Shown: positions 34,899 through 44,553 of the stretch, piece after piece
Numbering within the stretch: the first letter of the stretch is position 1
How the letters are laid out: the number at the start of each line of letters is the position of its first letter
Origin: DATMFV01 sp035555975
GTDB taxonomy: Bacteria > Verrucomicrobiota > Verrucomicrobiia > Chthoniobacterales > Chthoniobacteraceae
Direction: 5' to 3'
Length of the DNA: 64,000 nucleotides
Assembly (NCBI GenBank): GCA_035555975.1
Contig: DATMFV010000100.1
Span: 62,001 to 126,000, forward strand
Made by a program: the position numbers and the translations under genes
The notes under the pieces: model-generated
Seen by the model: the letters and a program-made list of their open reading frames with translations, nothing else
What the model was told of the DNA's origin: nothing
The model's database searches: none

Positions 34899-36005
34899 AT
34901 GAGTGATCAGGTTCGATTTGGAATCATTGGAATGGGGTTGATGGGGACCAACCACGCCCGGGCGTTGCTGGAGGGCCGGGTGCCCCGGGCGACGCTTGCG
35001 GCCCTCTGCGACGTGGCCGCGCCGGAGGTTGCGGAGCGTTATCCCGGAATCGCCTTTTTCCCCACGGTCGAGGAGCTTCTGGAGAGCAGGAAGGTCGATG
35101 CCGTCATCGTCGCCACGCCGCACCGCTACCACGCGGAAGTCGGCTGCAAGGTCTTGCAACACGGCGTGCACCTGCTGGTGGAAAAACCGGTGGCGGTGCA
35201 TAAAAACGAAGCGCTCCGACTGGCGGCAGCCCAGCCAAAGGGAGTTCAGTTCAGCGTGATGTTCAACCTCCGCGTTTTGCCCCCCTATCGGAAGATCAGG
35301 GAACTGATCCAGAGCGGGGAACTCGGGCGTCTTCACCGGGTTCACTGGAGCATGTCGCGCTGTTTCCGCACCCATGCCTATTATGCCCAAGGCGGCTGGC
35401 GCGGCACGTGGAAAGGAGAAGGCGGCGGGCTGCTGCTCAACCAATGCCCGCATCAGCTTGATCTCTGGCAATGGCTCTTTGGAATGCCCGATACGGTCTA
35501 TGCCAAGTGCAAACTGGGTAAACACCACCCGATCCAGGTGGAGGATGAAGTGACCGCCCTCCTGAACTACGACAACGGCCTGAGCGGGGTCTTCACGGCC
35601 TCCACCGGCGAGGCTCCGGGAACCGACCGGCTCGAGATCCACGCCGAGCGCGGGCGGCTGGTCTATGAGAACGGCGAACTGGAGTACCTTCGCAACGAAC
35701 AGGAGGCGACCGAGTACAGCCGCACCTCTCCCGCGCTTTTCGGTCGGCTCCCGCACTGGAGCGTCCGGATTCCGCATGAGCCGATGCCTGCACCGCATGC
35801 GGCAATCGTGACGAACTTTGTCGAGGCGATCCTGAAAGGCACACCCCTGATTGCACCGGGTAGCGAAGGGGTCGCTTCGCTGGAACTTGGCAACGCGATC
35901 CTGCTCTCTTCGCTGAAAGGAAGGGAGATTCCGCTTCCAATCGACGGGTGTGAATACGAGCAGGAGCTTGAAAGGCTTGTCTTGCGGGAGGAGGCCGCGC
36001 GATGA
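34899..36005 (+). CDS. Gfo/Idh/MocA-family oxidoreductase (module 4, first)
   Basis: A 368-residue cytoplasmic NAD(P)-dependent oxidoreductase. The Rossmann motif is GIIGMGLMG (about 7-15), the EKP motif with catalytic lysine is VEKPVAVH near residue 97, and GGGLLLNQCPHQLDLWQWLF near 178-197 carries the histidine typical of the family. Members oxidise sugars, inositols or sugar derivatives. The start at 34899 is preceded by AAAGGGAG, a usable ribosome-binding site; the in-frame ATG at 34752 would translate the operator and is rejected. It is the first gene of a plus-strand operon and overlaps the second oxidoreductase by 4 nt. Confidence 0.88.
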   Translation: MSDQVRFGIIGMGLMGTNHARALLEGRVPRATLAALCDVAAPEVAERYPGIAFFPTVEELLESRKVDAVIVATPHRYHAEVGCKVLQHGVHLLVEKPVAVHKNEALRLAAAQPKGVQFSVMFNLRVLPPYRKIRELIQSGELGRLHRVHWSMSRCFRTHAYYAQGGWRGTWKGEGGGLLLNQCPHQLDLWQWLFGMPDTVYAKCKLGKHHPIQVEDEVTALLNYDNGLSGVFTASTGEAPGTDRLEIHAERGRLVYENGELEYLRNEQEATEYSRTSPALFGRLPHWSVRIPHEPMPAPHAAIVTNFVEAILKGTPLIAPGSEGVASLELGNAILLSSLKGREIPLPIDGCEYEQELERLVLREEAAR

Positions 36006-37039
36006 GCCGCGCCAACCCCTCCGAACTGGTGATCGCGGCGGCGGCGCTTGACCACGGGCATATCTATGCCCAATGCCATAGCCTGATCCACGAAGGCGCG
36101 CGGTTGAAATGGGTCTGGGAACCCGATGAAGCCAGACGCGCGGCATGGCTGGAGCGTTTTCCCGCCTGCCGCCCGGCGCGTTCCCTGGAGGAGGTTCTGG
36201 ACGATCCGGAGGTCGGGCTCGTGGCCGCCGCCGGGGTGCCCGATACCCGCGCCCCCCTCGGTATCCGCGTGATGCAGGCGGGGAAGGATTACTTTGTCGA
36301 TAAACCGGGCGCGACCACGCTGGCTCAACTGGAGGCCGTCCGCACGGCCGCTAGCGAGACGGGGCGGCGTTTCTGGCTCTATCTAGGAGAGCGTTTTTCA
36401 TCGGAATCGGCGCAGTTGGCGCATCGCCTGATCGAAGAGGGAGCGATCGGCACGGTGGTTCAGGTCATCGGCCTCGGGCCGCATCGCCTTCAGGCGGAGA
36501 AACGCCCGGCATGGTTTTTTGAGCGGGAGAAATATGGCGGCATTCTGACTGATCTGGCAACGCATCAGGCGGATCTTTTCTTTCTCTATTCGGGCGCTCA
36601 AAGCGCGAAAGTCCTGAGCGCCACGGTGCGCAACAGCGCGAATCCGCAATACCCCGGGCTTCAGGATTTCGGCGAAGCCCACGTGATGGCCGACAACGGC
36701 GCGACCGGCTGCTTCCGTGTCGACTGGCTCACCCCGGAGGGGCTGCGGACCTGGGGCGATGGGCGCAGCCTCATTCTCGGCACGGAAGGGTATATCGAAG
36801 TGCGCAAGTATATCGACATCACCCGCTCGACCGATCGCAACCACCTCTTTCTGGTCAACCGCGAAGGGGAACGCTATATCCAGGCGACGGGCACCACCGG
36901 CCACCCCGCTTTCCGCAGGATCGTTGGCGACAGCCTTCACCGGACCGAGACGGCCATCGCGCAGGAAATGGTCTTCCGCGTGGCGGAGCTTGCGATCCGG
37001 TGCCAGAATCGGGCAGAATCGCCTTCTCTCTCCTCCTGA
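36002..37039 (+). CDS. Gfo/Idh/MocA-family oxidoreductase, divergent (module 4, second)
   Basis: A 345-residue protein. The family fold is seen in VGLVAAAGVPDTRAPLGIRV, then VDKPGATTLAQLE (EKP equivalent, with Asp in place of Glu) and GGILTDLATHQADLFFLYSG. The N-terminal nucleotide motif is degenerate (AAALDHGHIYAQ, no GxGxxG), so cofactor use may differ. It starts within the stop of the previous gene (ATGA), so both are coupled and may act in sequence on the same sugar. The pseudopilin follows 3 nt later. Confidence 0.83.
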   Translation: MSRANPSELVIAAAALDHGHIYAQCHSLIHEGARLKWVWEPDEARRAAWLERFPACRPARSLEEVLDDPEVGLVAAAGVPDTRAPLGIRVMQAGKDYFVDKPGATTLAQLEAVRTAASETGRRFWLYLGERFSSESAQLAHRLIEEGAIGTVVQVIGLGPHRLQAEKRPAWFFEREKYGGILTDLATHQADLFFLYSGAQSAKVLSATVRNSANPQYPGLQDFGEAHVMADNGATGCFRVDWLTPEGLRTWGDGRSLILGTEGYIEVRKYIDITRSTDRNHLFLVNREGERYIQATGTTGHPAFRRIVGDSLHRTETAIAQEMVFRVAELAIRCQNRAESPSLSS

Positions 37040-37042
37040 TCC

Positions 37043-37744
37043 ATGAACACCCCCCGCCTTTCAAAACGAGCCGCCTTCACCTTGACGGAGGCGCTGGTCG
37101 TCGTCGCGCTGGTCGCCGTGCTCCTTCTGCTCGGCGCAGGCGCGCTCGGCACCGCCAGAAGCCGCGCGGCCGATTTGAAGTGCATGAGCTACCTGAAGAT
37201 CGTCGGGCAGACGCTGCTTCAGATGAGCATCGACCAGAACGGGGAACTCGGCACGCACTACAGCGGCGCTTATATCCCCAATTCCCCCATCCGCCGCTAC
37301 GGCTACCCATGGACCTATCAACTCGTCATTTCCAAGCGGCTGAGCGCCCGGGAGATGCTTGACTATCGCTGCCCGCTCCGGAAGGCCGATCCGGATAGCT
37401 ATACTTCCGAGCATTACGGGTTCATGTTGCACGACCCGGAAGGGGAAATCCTGAGCGACGGGCAGGGGAAGGCGTACCGCATCCGGGTGCGCACGCATCC
37501 CCGCCCCTCCGCTTCCATCCTGTTGGCGGACAGCCGGGGCGTCGGAACCGACCGGCAGGCCTACCGCATCTTTCCCCTTCCGGCCAACCGTTCCCTGATC
37601 GAACCGCGCCACCGCTCCCGCGCGCATCTTTTTTTTCTGGATGGGCACCTCGAAGCCGCCGATGCCGGCCGTTTGCAGACGTTGGGAATCGGCTACATCT
37701 ACGACTCCGACGCGGACGAAATCAAACACCTCAACGCCCCCTGA
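37043..37744 (+). CDS. Pseudopilin-like protein with H-X9-DG tail (module 4)
   Basis: A 233-residue protein. The leader MNTPRLSKRAA precedes FTLTEALVVVALVAVLLLLG; Glu is at +5, Ala at -1. HRSRAHLFFLDG near the C-terminus matches H-X9-DG. It is embedded between the oxidoreductase genes and the regulator, with gaps of 3 and 31 nt, so it belongs to the same transcript. Confidence 0.87.
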   Translation: MNTPRLSKRAAFTLTEALVVVALVAVLLLLGAGALGTARSRAADLKCMSYLKIVGQTLLQMSIDQNGELGTHYSGAYIPNSPIRRYGYPWTYQLVISKRLSAREMLDYRCPLRKADPDSYTSEHYGFMLHDPEGEILSDGQGKAYRIRVRTHPRPSASILLADSRGVGTDRQAYRIFPLPANRSLIEPRHRSRAHLFFLDGHLEAADAGRLQTLGIGYIYDSDADEIKHLNAP

Positions 37745-37775
37745 AAACCGCTGGAACCCGCCGCCCCGCCCTGCT

Positions 37776-38873
37776 ATGGTCCACGATCCAATGGCCCTGA
37801 GACTACCTGAAAGGGCAATGGTGCGCACGCAACTGGTGGCATCGTTGCGGGAAGCGCTCGTCCGTGGCGAGTGGCGCGACCGCCTTCCCTCGGAACGGAC
37901 GCTCTGCAAGCTTTTCCTCGTCAGCCGTTCCACGCTGCGCGCGGCGTTGCAGCAGCTTGAAGGCGACGGCATCCTGGAGATCCGCCACGGCTCGCCCACC
38001 CGCATCAAGGCGGTCAACCTCCGCGAAGCGGCGAGCCGTTCCTCCTTCAAGGTCTGTATCGTGATCGTCCGGGAGTCGGAGGAGAAGACCGGCAACGATC
38101 AGGATTTCTACCACAGCCTTTACTACCGCATGACCAAGGCGCACCTTTCCTGCCAGCTTCTGGTGGTTTCGGAGCGGAGCTTTGCCAGCCGCAAATACGA
38201 TCTGCAAAACTGGTTGAAGAACGACGCACGCTGCCTCTGGCTTTTGATGTACCCGGGCAGCAACGTGCAACGCTGGTTTGAGCGTTACGCGCCGCACGAC
38301 ACGCTGGTCATCGGGCATCTGCTTCCCGGGATCACGCTTCCTTCCATTGATTGCAACCACCGGGCGGTCGGCCGACACGCGGCAGGGGCGTTGCTGGCAC
38401 GCGGACATCGCACCATCGCCCTGCTCGGGCCCCAGCGACGGCTTCCAGGTGACGAGGAGGGGGAGGCGGGTTTTCTGGAAACGCTGCACCAGCACGGCGA
38501 TGTCACCGTCATCCCGTTCCGCTACCAGCAGACCAAGGTTTCGGTCAGCCGTCAGGTGGAACTGCTGGTGCGGCGGCTCCCGGAAGTGACCGCGCTTTTC
38601 GGCTACAAGCGGATGGCGATGATGACCGCCATGGTTCAACTGGTCCGCTGCGGGGTGAAGGTGCCGCAGCAGCTTTCGGTTTTAAGCCGGGACTACTGCC
38701 CTGCGTTTGAGCATCTCCCTTTTTCCCTTGCCAGCTACCCGATGCTCTATCCCTTCCTGACCCGGGAAGCATGCAAACAGGCGCTCGCCAGACAGCGCGA
38801 CCCCGGTTCCGCCCTGACTTCCGTCCGGCTGCTGCCGGAGCTTCGCAAAGGCAATAGCATCGCCGCAGTCTGA
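37776..38873 (+). CDS. GntR/LacI-hybrid transcriptional regulator (module 4)
   Basis: A 365-residue regulator. The GntR winged helix lies at about 15-75 (LVASLREALVRGEWRDRLPS, TLCKLFLVSRSTLRAALQQL, GDGILEIRHGSPTRIK). The C-terminal part is LacI-like but divergent (RHAAGALLARGHRTIALLGP, TALFGYKRMAMMTAMVQL, VLSRDYCPAFEHLPFSLASY). The ATG at 37776 is preferred; 37791 and 37818 are possible. The frame farther upstream overlaps the pseudopilin and is rejected. Unlike modules 1 and 3, this regulator is inside its operon, not at the divergent junction. Confidence 0.82.
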   Translation: MVHDPMALRLPERAMVRTQLVASLREALVRGEWRDRLPSERTLCKLFLVSRSTLRAALQQLEGDGILEIRHGSPTRIKAVNLREAASRSSFKVCIVIVRESEEKTGNDQDFYHSLYYRMTKAHLSCQLLVVSERSFASRKYDLQNWLKNDARCLWLLMYPGSNVQRWFERYAPHDTLVIGHLLPGITLPSIDCNHRAVGRHAAGALLARGHRTIALLGPQRRLPGDEEGEAGFLETLHQHGDVTVIPFRYQQTKVSVSRQVELLVRRLPEVTALFGYKRMAMMTAMVQLVRCGVKVPQQLSVLSRDYCPAFEHLPFSLASYPMLYPFLTREACKQALARQRDPGSALTSVRLLPELRKGNSIAAV

Positions 38874-38937
38874 TCCTGGGGACTGGTCCGAACGGCACAC
38901 CAGCAGATTCCGGTTGAACGCTTTTCGGCGGTATCTC

Positions 38938-41406
38938 ATGGTTTCCCGCATGATACTTGTTCGCCCCCTCCTGATTACCCTTTTCTCCTTTCAAAGCCTG
39001 GTGGGATGGCTTCACGCGGAGGAGTTCGTGCTGGTGGATGGCGGAAAGCCGGTCAGTACGATCGTGACGGCGGAGAACCCGCCCGAAGCGACCCGGGAGG
39101 CGGTCCGGGAGCTCAACTACTGGATCACCCGGATCACCGGTACGCCGCTGCCTGTGGCGAATGAGAAGGAGTGGGACGGCGAGGGGGCCTGGATCGCCGT
39201 CGGCGAGAGCGGGCTGACCCGGGCCAACGGCTGGAGCAGTGACGCGCTGCCTCCGGAAGGGGCGCGGGTAGTGATCAAGCCGCAGAAGATGGCGCTCATC
39301 GGGAAGGACCCGCTCATCAACAACACAAGCTGGCGCGGAGTGGATCACATTGAGCGGCCGCTGGCGACTGGCGCGGGCTATGCGGTGGAGGAGTTTGTCC
39401 AGGGGACGCTGGGCGTGCGGCTGATCTGGCCGGGGAAGCTGGGCGAGGTCTTCCGACCCCGCAAAACCCTTTCGGTAAAAACAGGAAAGCATCTCTGGAA
39501 GCCCCGCCTGACGCACGCCCGTTTCATGTACAACGGCCTGGGCGTGGGCCGGATGCAGGGCCACATGAAGCCGTTCCTGCCGCCCGGCGACATGCCGATC
39601 AAGGCATGGCGCGCGCGGGAGGCGGAGGTGGAGATGCTCTTTCATCGCAAGCGGATGAACTGGGCCGTCGGGCTTGCCTTTATCGAATCGGAACTCAACT
39701 GGTGGGAGCGCTACAGCGAAACGCATCCCGACTGGTTTGCAAAGCCGCCCGAGGGGATCACGCAACAGGGAGGGCACGGCGTGAAGCTCAACCTGACGCA
39801 TCCCGGCGTTTACGACGAAAAGATCCGCCTCTGGAAGGAACTTCGCGCCACCCGGCCGGGACGCTACCGTTACCTCAATGCGACGGCGAACGACAGCCGG
39901 GGTTTCTGTACCCGGCCCGAGTCCCGGGCGTGGGACGCCCCCGCCATGCAATCGCTCTCCGACGAGGAGATCTGGAACGGCGACCAGGCGGTTCTTAGTG
40001 ATCGCTATGTCCGCTACTGGAACGGGCTGGCACAGCGGGTGCGGGAGATCGAACCCGAAGGGGGCGTCACCGCCATGGCGTATCGCAACTACCGCAAGCC
40101 GCCGCTGGTGGAGAAGATCACGGGCAATCTCTACCTTGCCTATGTCGGCGGGGAAGGGTTTTATCCCGATGATCGCTACCTTCTTGAGGAATGGCAGGGG
40201 TGGAGGGAAAAAGGGGCGAAAATGATCTGGCGTCCCAACCTTTTCCATGCGGGCCACGCCATCCCGTATCTCTATACGCGTCCGCTATATCACGATTTTC
40301 AGGCCTTGCAGGCCAACGGGATGCTGGGGGTCGAGTTTGACTCCATCATCGGAAACTGGGCCGGGCAGGGCTTGAATTACTATATTGTCACGGAGCTTTG
40401 CCAGCGGCCCGACGCGGAGTATGAAACGCTCGTCTCGGAATATTACTCCGCCTTCGGCCCGGCGGCAGGGGCGATGCGACGCTACCACGAGCATTTCGAG
40501 AACGTTACCGCGAAGGGGCCGGAGCTGCTTCGGCAACACCAACTGGTGCGCCGCGAGACGTGGGGCGGCTGGTGGTATGGCCATGTCCATCTGGTCCCGC
40601 TCCTGATGACGCCGGAAGTCATGGCGAGAGGCGACGCCCTTCTCCGCGAGGCGGAGGCGCAGGTGGCGGCCGGGAGCATTGAGGCGCAGCGCGTGGCCTT
40701 TCTCCGCACCGGCTTCGAGCACAGCCGGTTGATGGCGGAGACCTTTGCGAAGCTCGGCCTCGGCGATCCGAAACTGCGGCTTCGGGAAGTCGACAAGCGG
40801 GAGATCCTCAAACCGCTTTGGGAGATGCGCATGAAGCTATTGACGGCGCACGCGGTCAGCGTCCAATGGGCGTTCTACCACGAACAGCGGGCGTGCGGCA
40901 TCTGGGCGGACTACCTCCTCGCCGCCCGGCGCGAGGCAGGGCAGCGCACCGCGATCGTGAAAGGTTGGGAGATCAAAAAAGACCCGCAGCGGCAGGGGCT
41001 GGAAGGGCAATGGCAGAAGAGCGCCTTCGCCTCGCAGGAAGGTTGGACCCCCGGGGAGGCCGGGATGCCGTGGCGGCGCGCCCTTGCGGACGGAGAGGGC
41101 GGGGAGGCGTGCCCCGTCGTCTGGTACCGCGTGAAATTCCCGACCCCCGACCTGGGCGACATGAAAAACCGGGTCCGCCTCCGGTTTGAATCGGTCGACG
41201 CGGAGGCGCACATCTGGGTCAACGGCGAACGGGTGGCCGAACGCGGCTTCCCCCACCGGAAGAACTACGACTCGTGGAAGGAGAGCTTCGAAGTCGACAT
41301 CACCTCGGCGATCCGCTCGGGCCTCTGGAACGAAATGGTCATCCGCGTCGGGAGCGAGTCGCAAAACGCGGGGATTACCGGCACGGTTTCCGTCCTGACG
41401 GATTAG
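38938..41406 (+). CDS. DUF4838-type secreted protein (module 4)
   Basis: An 822-residue protein. The ATG at 38938 gives a secretion signal (MILVRPLLITLFSFQSLVGW, from residue 5); a TTG at 38914 and an ATG at 38950 are other choices. A GH20b-like domain occupies about 25-190 (EATREAVRELNYWITRITGT, AVEEFVQGTLGVRLIWPGKL). The DUF4838 region at about 200-520 has NDSRGFCTRPES where other members have a C-x-C-x2-C cluster, so two of three cysteines are lost. A C-terminal jelly roll of GH2 sugar-binding type ends the protein (VVWYRVKFPTPDLGDMKNRV, AHIWVNGERVAERG). It is the last gene of module 4, 64 nt after the regulator. Activity unknown. Confidence 0.8.
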   Translation: MVSRMILVRPLLITLFSFQSLVGWLHAEEFVLVDGGKPVSTIVTAENPPEATREAVRELNYWITRITGTPLPVANEKEWDGEGAWIAVGESGLTRANGWSSDALPPEGARVVIKPQKMALIGKDPLINNTSWRGVDHIERPLATGAGYAVEEFVQGTLGVRLIWPGKLGEVFRPRKTLSVKTGKHLWKPRLTHARFMYNGLGVGRMQGHMKPFLPPGDMPIKAWRAREAEVEMLFHRKRMNWAVGLAFIESELNWWERYSETHPDWFAKPPEGITQQGGHGVKLNLTHPGVYDEKIRLWKELRATRPGRYRYLNATANDSRGFCTRPESRAWDAPAMQSLSDEEIWNGDQAVLSDRYVRYWNGLAQRVREIEPEGGVTAMAYRNYRKPPLVEKITGNLYLAYVGGEGFYPDDRYLLEEWQGWREKGAKMIWRPNLFHAGHAIPYLYTRPLYHDFQALQANGMLGVEFDSIIGNWAGQGLNYYIVTELCQRPDAEYETLVSEYYSAFGPAAGAMRRYHEHFENVTAKGPELLRQHQLVRRETWGGWWYGHVHLVPLLMTPEVMARGDALLREAEAQVAAGSIEAQRVAFLRTGFEHSRLMAETFAKLGLGDPKLRLREVDKREILKPLWEMRMKLLTAHAVSVQWAFYHEQRACGIWADYLLAARREAGQRTAIVKGWEIKKDPQRQGLEGQWQKSAFASQEGWTPGEAGMPWRRALADGEGGEACPVVWYRVKFPTPDLGDMKNRVRLRFESVDAEAHIWVNGERVAERGFPHRKNYDSWKESFEVDITSAIRSGLWNEMVIRVGSESQNAGITGTVSVLTD

Positions 41407-41468
41407 ATTACCGTTGCCTTACCGGCGCTGGGTCGACGGCAGCGTTGACGCTCCGAGCCCGACGGCCA

Positions 41469-42080
41469 TCACAAATACGGGTTGCCCACCCGCTCGCGCC
41501 CGATCGTGGTCGCCGGTCCGTGCCCGGGGAGGACCTTCACGTCGTCCCCCAGCGGGAGTAACTTTGTGGCGATCCCCGAAAGCAAAAGATCGCGGTCGCC
41601 ACCGGGGAGGTCCCACCGGCCGACCCCGCCTGCGAAGAGGACATCGCCTCCGAAAAGAATCCGCGCCTCCTTCGCCAGAAAACAGAGCGACCCCGGGCAA
41701 TGTCCCGGGACGAGCAGGACCTGAAATTCCAGCCCCTCCAGCCTCCACGAGGCGGTCTCCTCCAGCAGCAGGTCGGCCTTGACGGGCTCAATATCCCACC
41801 CGAAGCCGAGCCTGCGGAAAAAACCGGGCTCGGTCAGCATCGGCACATTGTCGCGGTGGTAGACGACGCGGCAGCCATGGTCGGCCTGGATCTGCGCGGC
41901 GTCGGCCACGTGGTCGATATGGCCGTGGGTGATCAGGAGCGAGGTCAGCTTCACGCCCCGCCCGCGGAGCCACTCCGCCGAGCCTTGCGGGGCGTCGACC
42001 AGGGCGAGCCCTCCCTCCGGCGTCGGAAACAAAAACGCATTCGTATCGAACAAGCCGCCGGTGTAGGTGTCTATTTGCAT
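41469..42080 (-). CDS. MBL-fold metallo-hydrolase (glyoxalase II-like)
   Basis: A 203-residue cytoplasmic protein. The metal ligands are in THGHIDHV (about 55-62), then PGHCPGS, GGDVLF and GHGPATTIG; this is the compact glyoxalase II-like layout with a binuclear zinc or iron site. The N-terminal DTNAFLFPT is also typical. Likely substrates are thioesters such as S-lactoylglutathione analogues, but this is not decided. The ATG at 42080 (MQIDTYTGG) is preferred to the one at 42104 because the family starts there. It stands alone, transcribed away from the protease gene. Confidence 0.88.
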   Translation of the reverse strand: MQIDTYTGGLFDTNAFLFPTPEGGLALVDAPQGSAEWLRGRGVKLTSLLITHGHIDHVADAAQIQADHGCRVVYHRDNVPMLTEPGFFRRLGFGWDIEPVKADLLLEETASWRLEGLEFQVLLVPGHCPGSLCFLAKEARILFGGDVLFAGGVGRWDLPGGDRDLLLSGIATKLLPLGDDVKVLPGHGPATTIGRERVGNPYL

Positions 42081-42298
42081 GTGGCCCACGAAAAATGACG
42101 GCAAAGGGAGGGGCGCGCAAGTCTCTTTATGACGCCCCGCTCCTCCGTCAGCGGCTTTTTTAACGATGTTTTTAACTCACGAAGAAAAAAACCGGTGCTA
42201 TCTTTGGAAGATGGCCGCCAACCCGGGCATCGCGACCGTAAGTTTTCATAACCCCCGGGGTTCAACCATTTGATTTATTGAAGGATTCCTGTCACCAT

Positions 42299-42303
42299 AG
42301 GAG
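42299..42303 (+). promoter_or_regulatory. Ribosome-binding site that favours a TTG start for the tail-specific protease
   Basis: AGGAG at 42299-42303 is 8 nt before a TTG at 42312, an optimal distance, but 17 nt before the ATG at 42321. It is one of the few strong Shine-Dalgarno matches in the window. Confidence 0.5.
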
Positions 42304-42311
42304 TCGACCTC

Positions 42312-44543
42312 TTGTTGCTCATGATATCGTCACGCCTGCTTTCCGTTTTTTTCGCATCGTTCCTGGCGCTGGCCCCCGGCGTGCTGGCGGTCAAGCCTGA
42401 CCCGGGTCAGATCTGCATCTCCGTCGGGAGGCTGCTGGAGCACAGCCATTACAACCAGCAGAAGCTCGACCCGGAGATCAGCCGCGAGCTTCTCGACAAT
42501 TACCTCGAGGCGCTCGACCCCCGCCACCTCTACTTCACGCAGAAGGATGTGGAGGCGCTGCGGCTCAAGTATGCCTCCCGCTTGAGCGACGACATCCTGC
42601 TCGGCAACCCTTCCGCCGCGGTCGAGATCTTCAACCTCTACCGGACGCGGATCGAAGCGCGGGTCGCCAAAAACCTGGAGATCATCGAAGCCCAGCCGTT
42701 TGACTTCAAGAGCAAGCGGACGATCACCGTCAACCGCCAGAAAGCCCCGTGGCCGAAGGACGAGACGGAGGCCGACCAGCTCTGGAGCAACTGGCTCGAA
42801 AACGAGTTTTTGCAGGAAAAACTCTCCGAACACCCGCTCGACACGCCTAAAAACGTCCTGACCCGGCGCTACAACCAGGTGCTCAAGAACCTGAAGGAAC
42901 AGACCGACGCCGACGTGGTCGACCTCTTTCTCACCACGCTCGCGCAGACCTACGACCCGCATTCGCAGTACATGAGCCAGAGCGACATGGAGAACTTCAC
43001 CATCGCGATGAAGCTCAAGCTCTTCGGCATCGGCGCCCAGCTCCAGAGTGAGGACGGGTACACCAAGATCATGGACCTGATCGCCGGCGGCCCCGCGCAG
43101 AAGGATGGCCGCCTGAAAGTGGGCGACCGGATCAGCGCCGTCGCACAGGGAGAGGGCGAGTTCAGCGACGTGATCGACATGAAACTCGACAAGGTGGTGC
43201 AGTTGATCCGCGGCAAGAAGGGGACTACCGTCCGCCTCCAGATCATCCCGGCTGCCGGGGGCGACCCGAGCAACCGTTCCGTCGTGGAACTGGTGCGCGA
43301 CGAGGTCAAGCTCAAGGAGGCCGAGGCGAAGGCTGAAATCATCGAAGTCAAGGACAGCAACGGCCACACCAAGCGGCTCGGCTGGCTCACGCTTCCGTCG
43401 TTCTACGGCGATATGGAGACCAAGAAGACGAGCCCGACCGCCGATGTCCGCCGCCTGCTCGAACGGCTCAAGAAGGAAGGGATCGCGGGGCTCGTGATCG
43501 ACCTCCGCAACAACGGGGGCGGCTCGCTCGACGAAGCGGTCGACCTGACCGGGCTCTTCATCAAGAGCGGACCGGTGGTCCAGGTCAAGCCGACCAACGG
43601 GCGGATCGGCGTCCTGCGCGATACCGACCCCGGCGTCGCTTACGACGGCCCGCTGGTGGTCGTCACCAACACCTTCAGCGCCTCCGCCAGCGAGATTTTC
43701 GCCGGTGCGTTGCAGGATTACGGCCGCGCGGTGATCGTCGGCGATCGCCACACCTTCGGCAAGGGGACCGTGCAGACGCTTCTCGACATCAGCCGGTTTA
43801 TCCCGTTCCTCGGGGGGAACAACGGCGAGGCCGGGGCGCTCAAGCTGACGATCCAGAAATTCTACCGCGTCGCGGGCGGATCGACCCAGCTTCACGGCGT
43901 TGCATCCGACGTGGTGCTGCCGTCGATCTTTGATCACGACGATTTCGGCGAAAAATCGCTCAAGAAGCCGATGCCGTACGACGAAGTCCCCCCGGCGAAC
44001 TACACCCGGGTCGATCAGCCGCTTTTCCTCGACGAACTGCGCGAGCTTTCCAAGGGGCGCGTCACCCGTGACATTGAGTTCACCTATGTGAAGGAGGACC
44101 TCGCCCGGCGCGACGAAAAGATCAAGAGCAACACCCTTTCACTCAACGAAAAGGAACGCCGCGGGGAGATCGAACGGGAAAAAGCGCGCAAGGAGGCGCG
44201 GACCGCCGAACGCGCCAAGCGCAAGACGCCCGAACTGGTCGCCTACGCGCTGACGCTCGACAACGTGGACAAGCCGGAACTGGAACTGGTCAAAAACGAC
44301 CTCGACAAGCCGGAAGCGTCGCCGACGCCAACCCCGACCCCGAAGCCGACTCCCAAAAAGAAGGCCGCCACCAAGGGGAAGGCGAAGCCCTCTGCGGACG
44401 ATCACAACATCGCGCCCCCGACCTTCCTCCCCGAGGAGGATGACGAGCCGAAGGTCGACCCGATCAAGCACGAGACGCTCAACATCCTGACCGACCTGAT
44501 CGAGCTTTCCAACAAGCGCAAGACGGCCGCTGTCGCTCCGTAA
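42312..44543 (+). CDS. prc: Tail-specific (carboxy-terminal processing) protease, Prc/Tsp type
   Basis: A 743-residue periplasmic serine protease of family S41. A signal peptide (SRLLSVFFASFLALAPGVLA) is followed by the Tsp N-terminal helical domain (LDNYLEALDPRHLYFTQKDV), a PDZ domain at about 240-330 (GGPAQKDGRLKVGDRISAVA), and the protease core with VIDLRNNGGGS. The catalytic Ser is in NTFSASASEIFAG and Lys in HTFGKGTVQTL. A DUF3340-like C-terminal domain ends in a low-complexity PTPTPTPKPTPKKK region, longer than in E. coli Tsp (about 680). It degrades misfolded or tagged periplasmic proteins and can control murein hydrolases. TTG at 42312 (good ribosome-binding site) or ATG at 42321. Confidence 0.93.
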   Translation: MLLMISSRLLSVFFASFLALAPGVLAVKPDPGQICISVGRLLEHSHYNQQKLDPEISRELLDNYLEALDPRHLYFTQKDVEALRLKYASRLSDDILLGNPSAAVEIFNLYRTRIEARVAKNLEIIEAQPFDFKSKRTITVNRQKAPWPKDETEADQLWSNWLENEFLQEKLSEHPLDTPKNVLTRRYNQVLKNLKEQTDADVVDLFLTTLAQTYDPHSQYMSQSDMENFTIAMKLKLFGIGAQLQSEDGYTKIMDLIAGGPAQKDGRLKVGDRISAVAQGEGEFSDVIDMKLDKVVQLIRGKKGTTVRLQIIPAAGGDPSNRSVVELVRDEVKLKEAEAKAEIIEVKDSNGHTKRLGWLTLPSFYGDMETKKTSPTADVRRLLERLKKEGIAGLVIDLRNNGGGSLDEAVDLTGLFIKSGPVVQVKPTNGRIGVLRDTDPGVAYDGPLVVVTNTFSASASEIFAGALQDYGRAVIVGDRHTFGKGTVQTLLDISRFIPFLGGNNGEAGALKLTIQKFYRVAGGSTQLHGVASDVVLPSIFDHDDFGEKSLKKPMPYDEVPPANYTRVDQPLFLDELRELSKGRVTRDIEFTYVKEDLARRDEKIKSNTLSLNEKERRGEIEREKARKEARTAERAKRKTPELVAYALTLDNVDKPELELVKNDLDKPEASPTPTPTPKPTPKKKAATKGKAKPSADDHNIAPPTFLPEEDDEPKVDPIKHETLNILTDLIELSNKRKTAAVAP

Positions 44544-44553
44544 CCCAAAAAAG

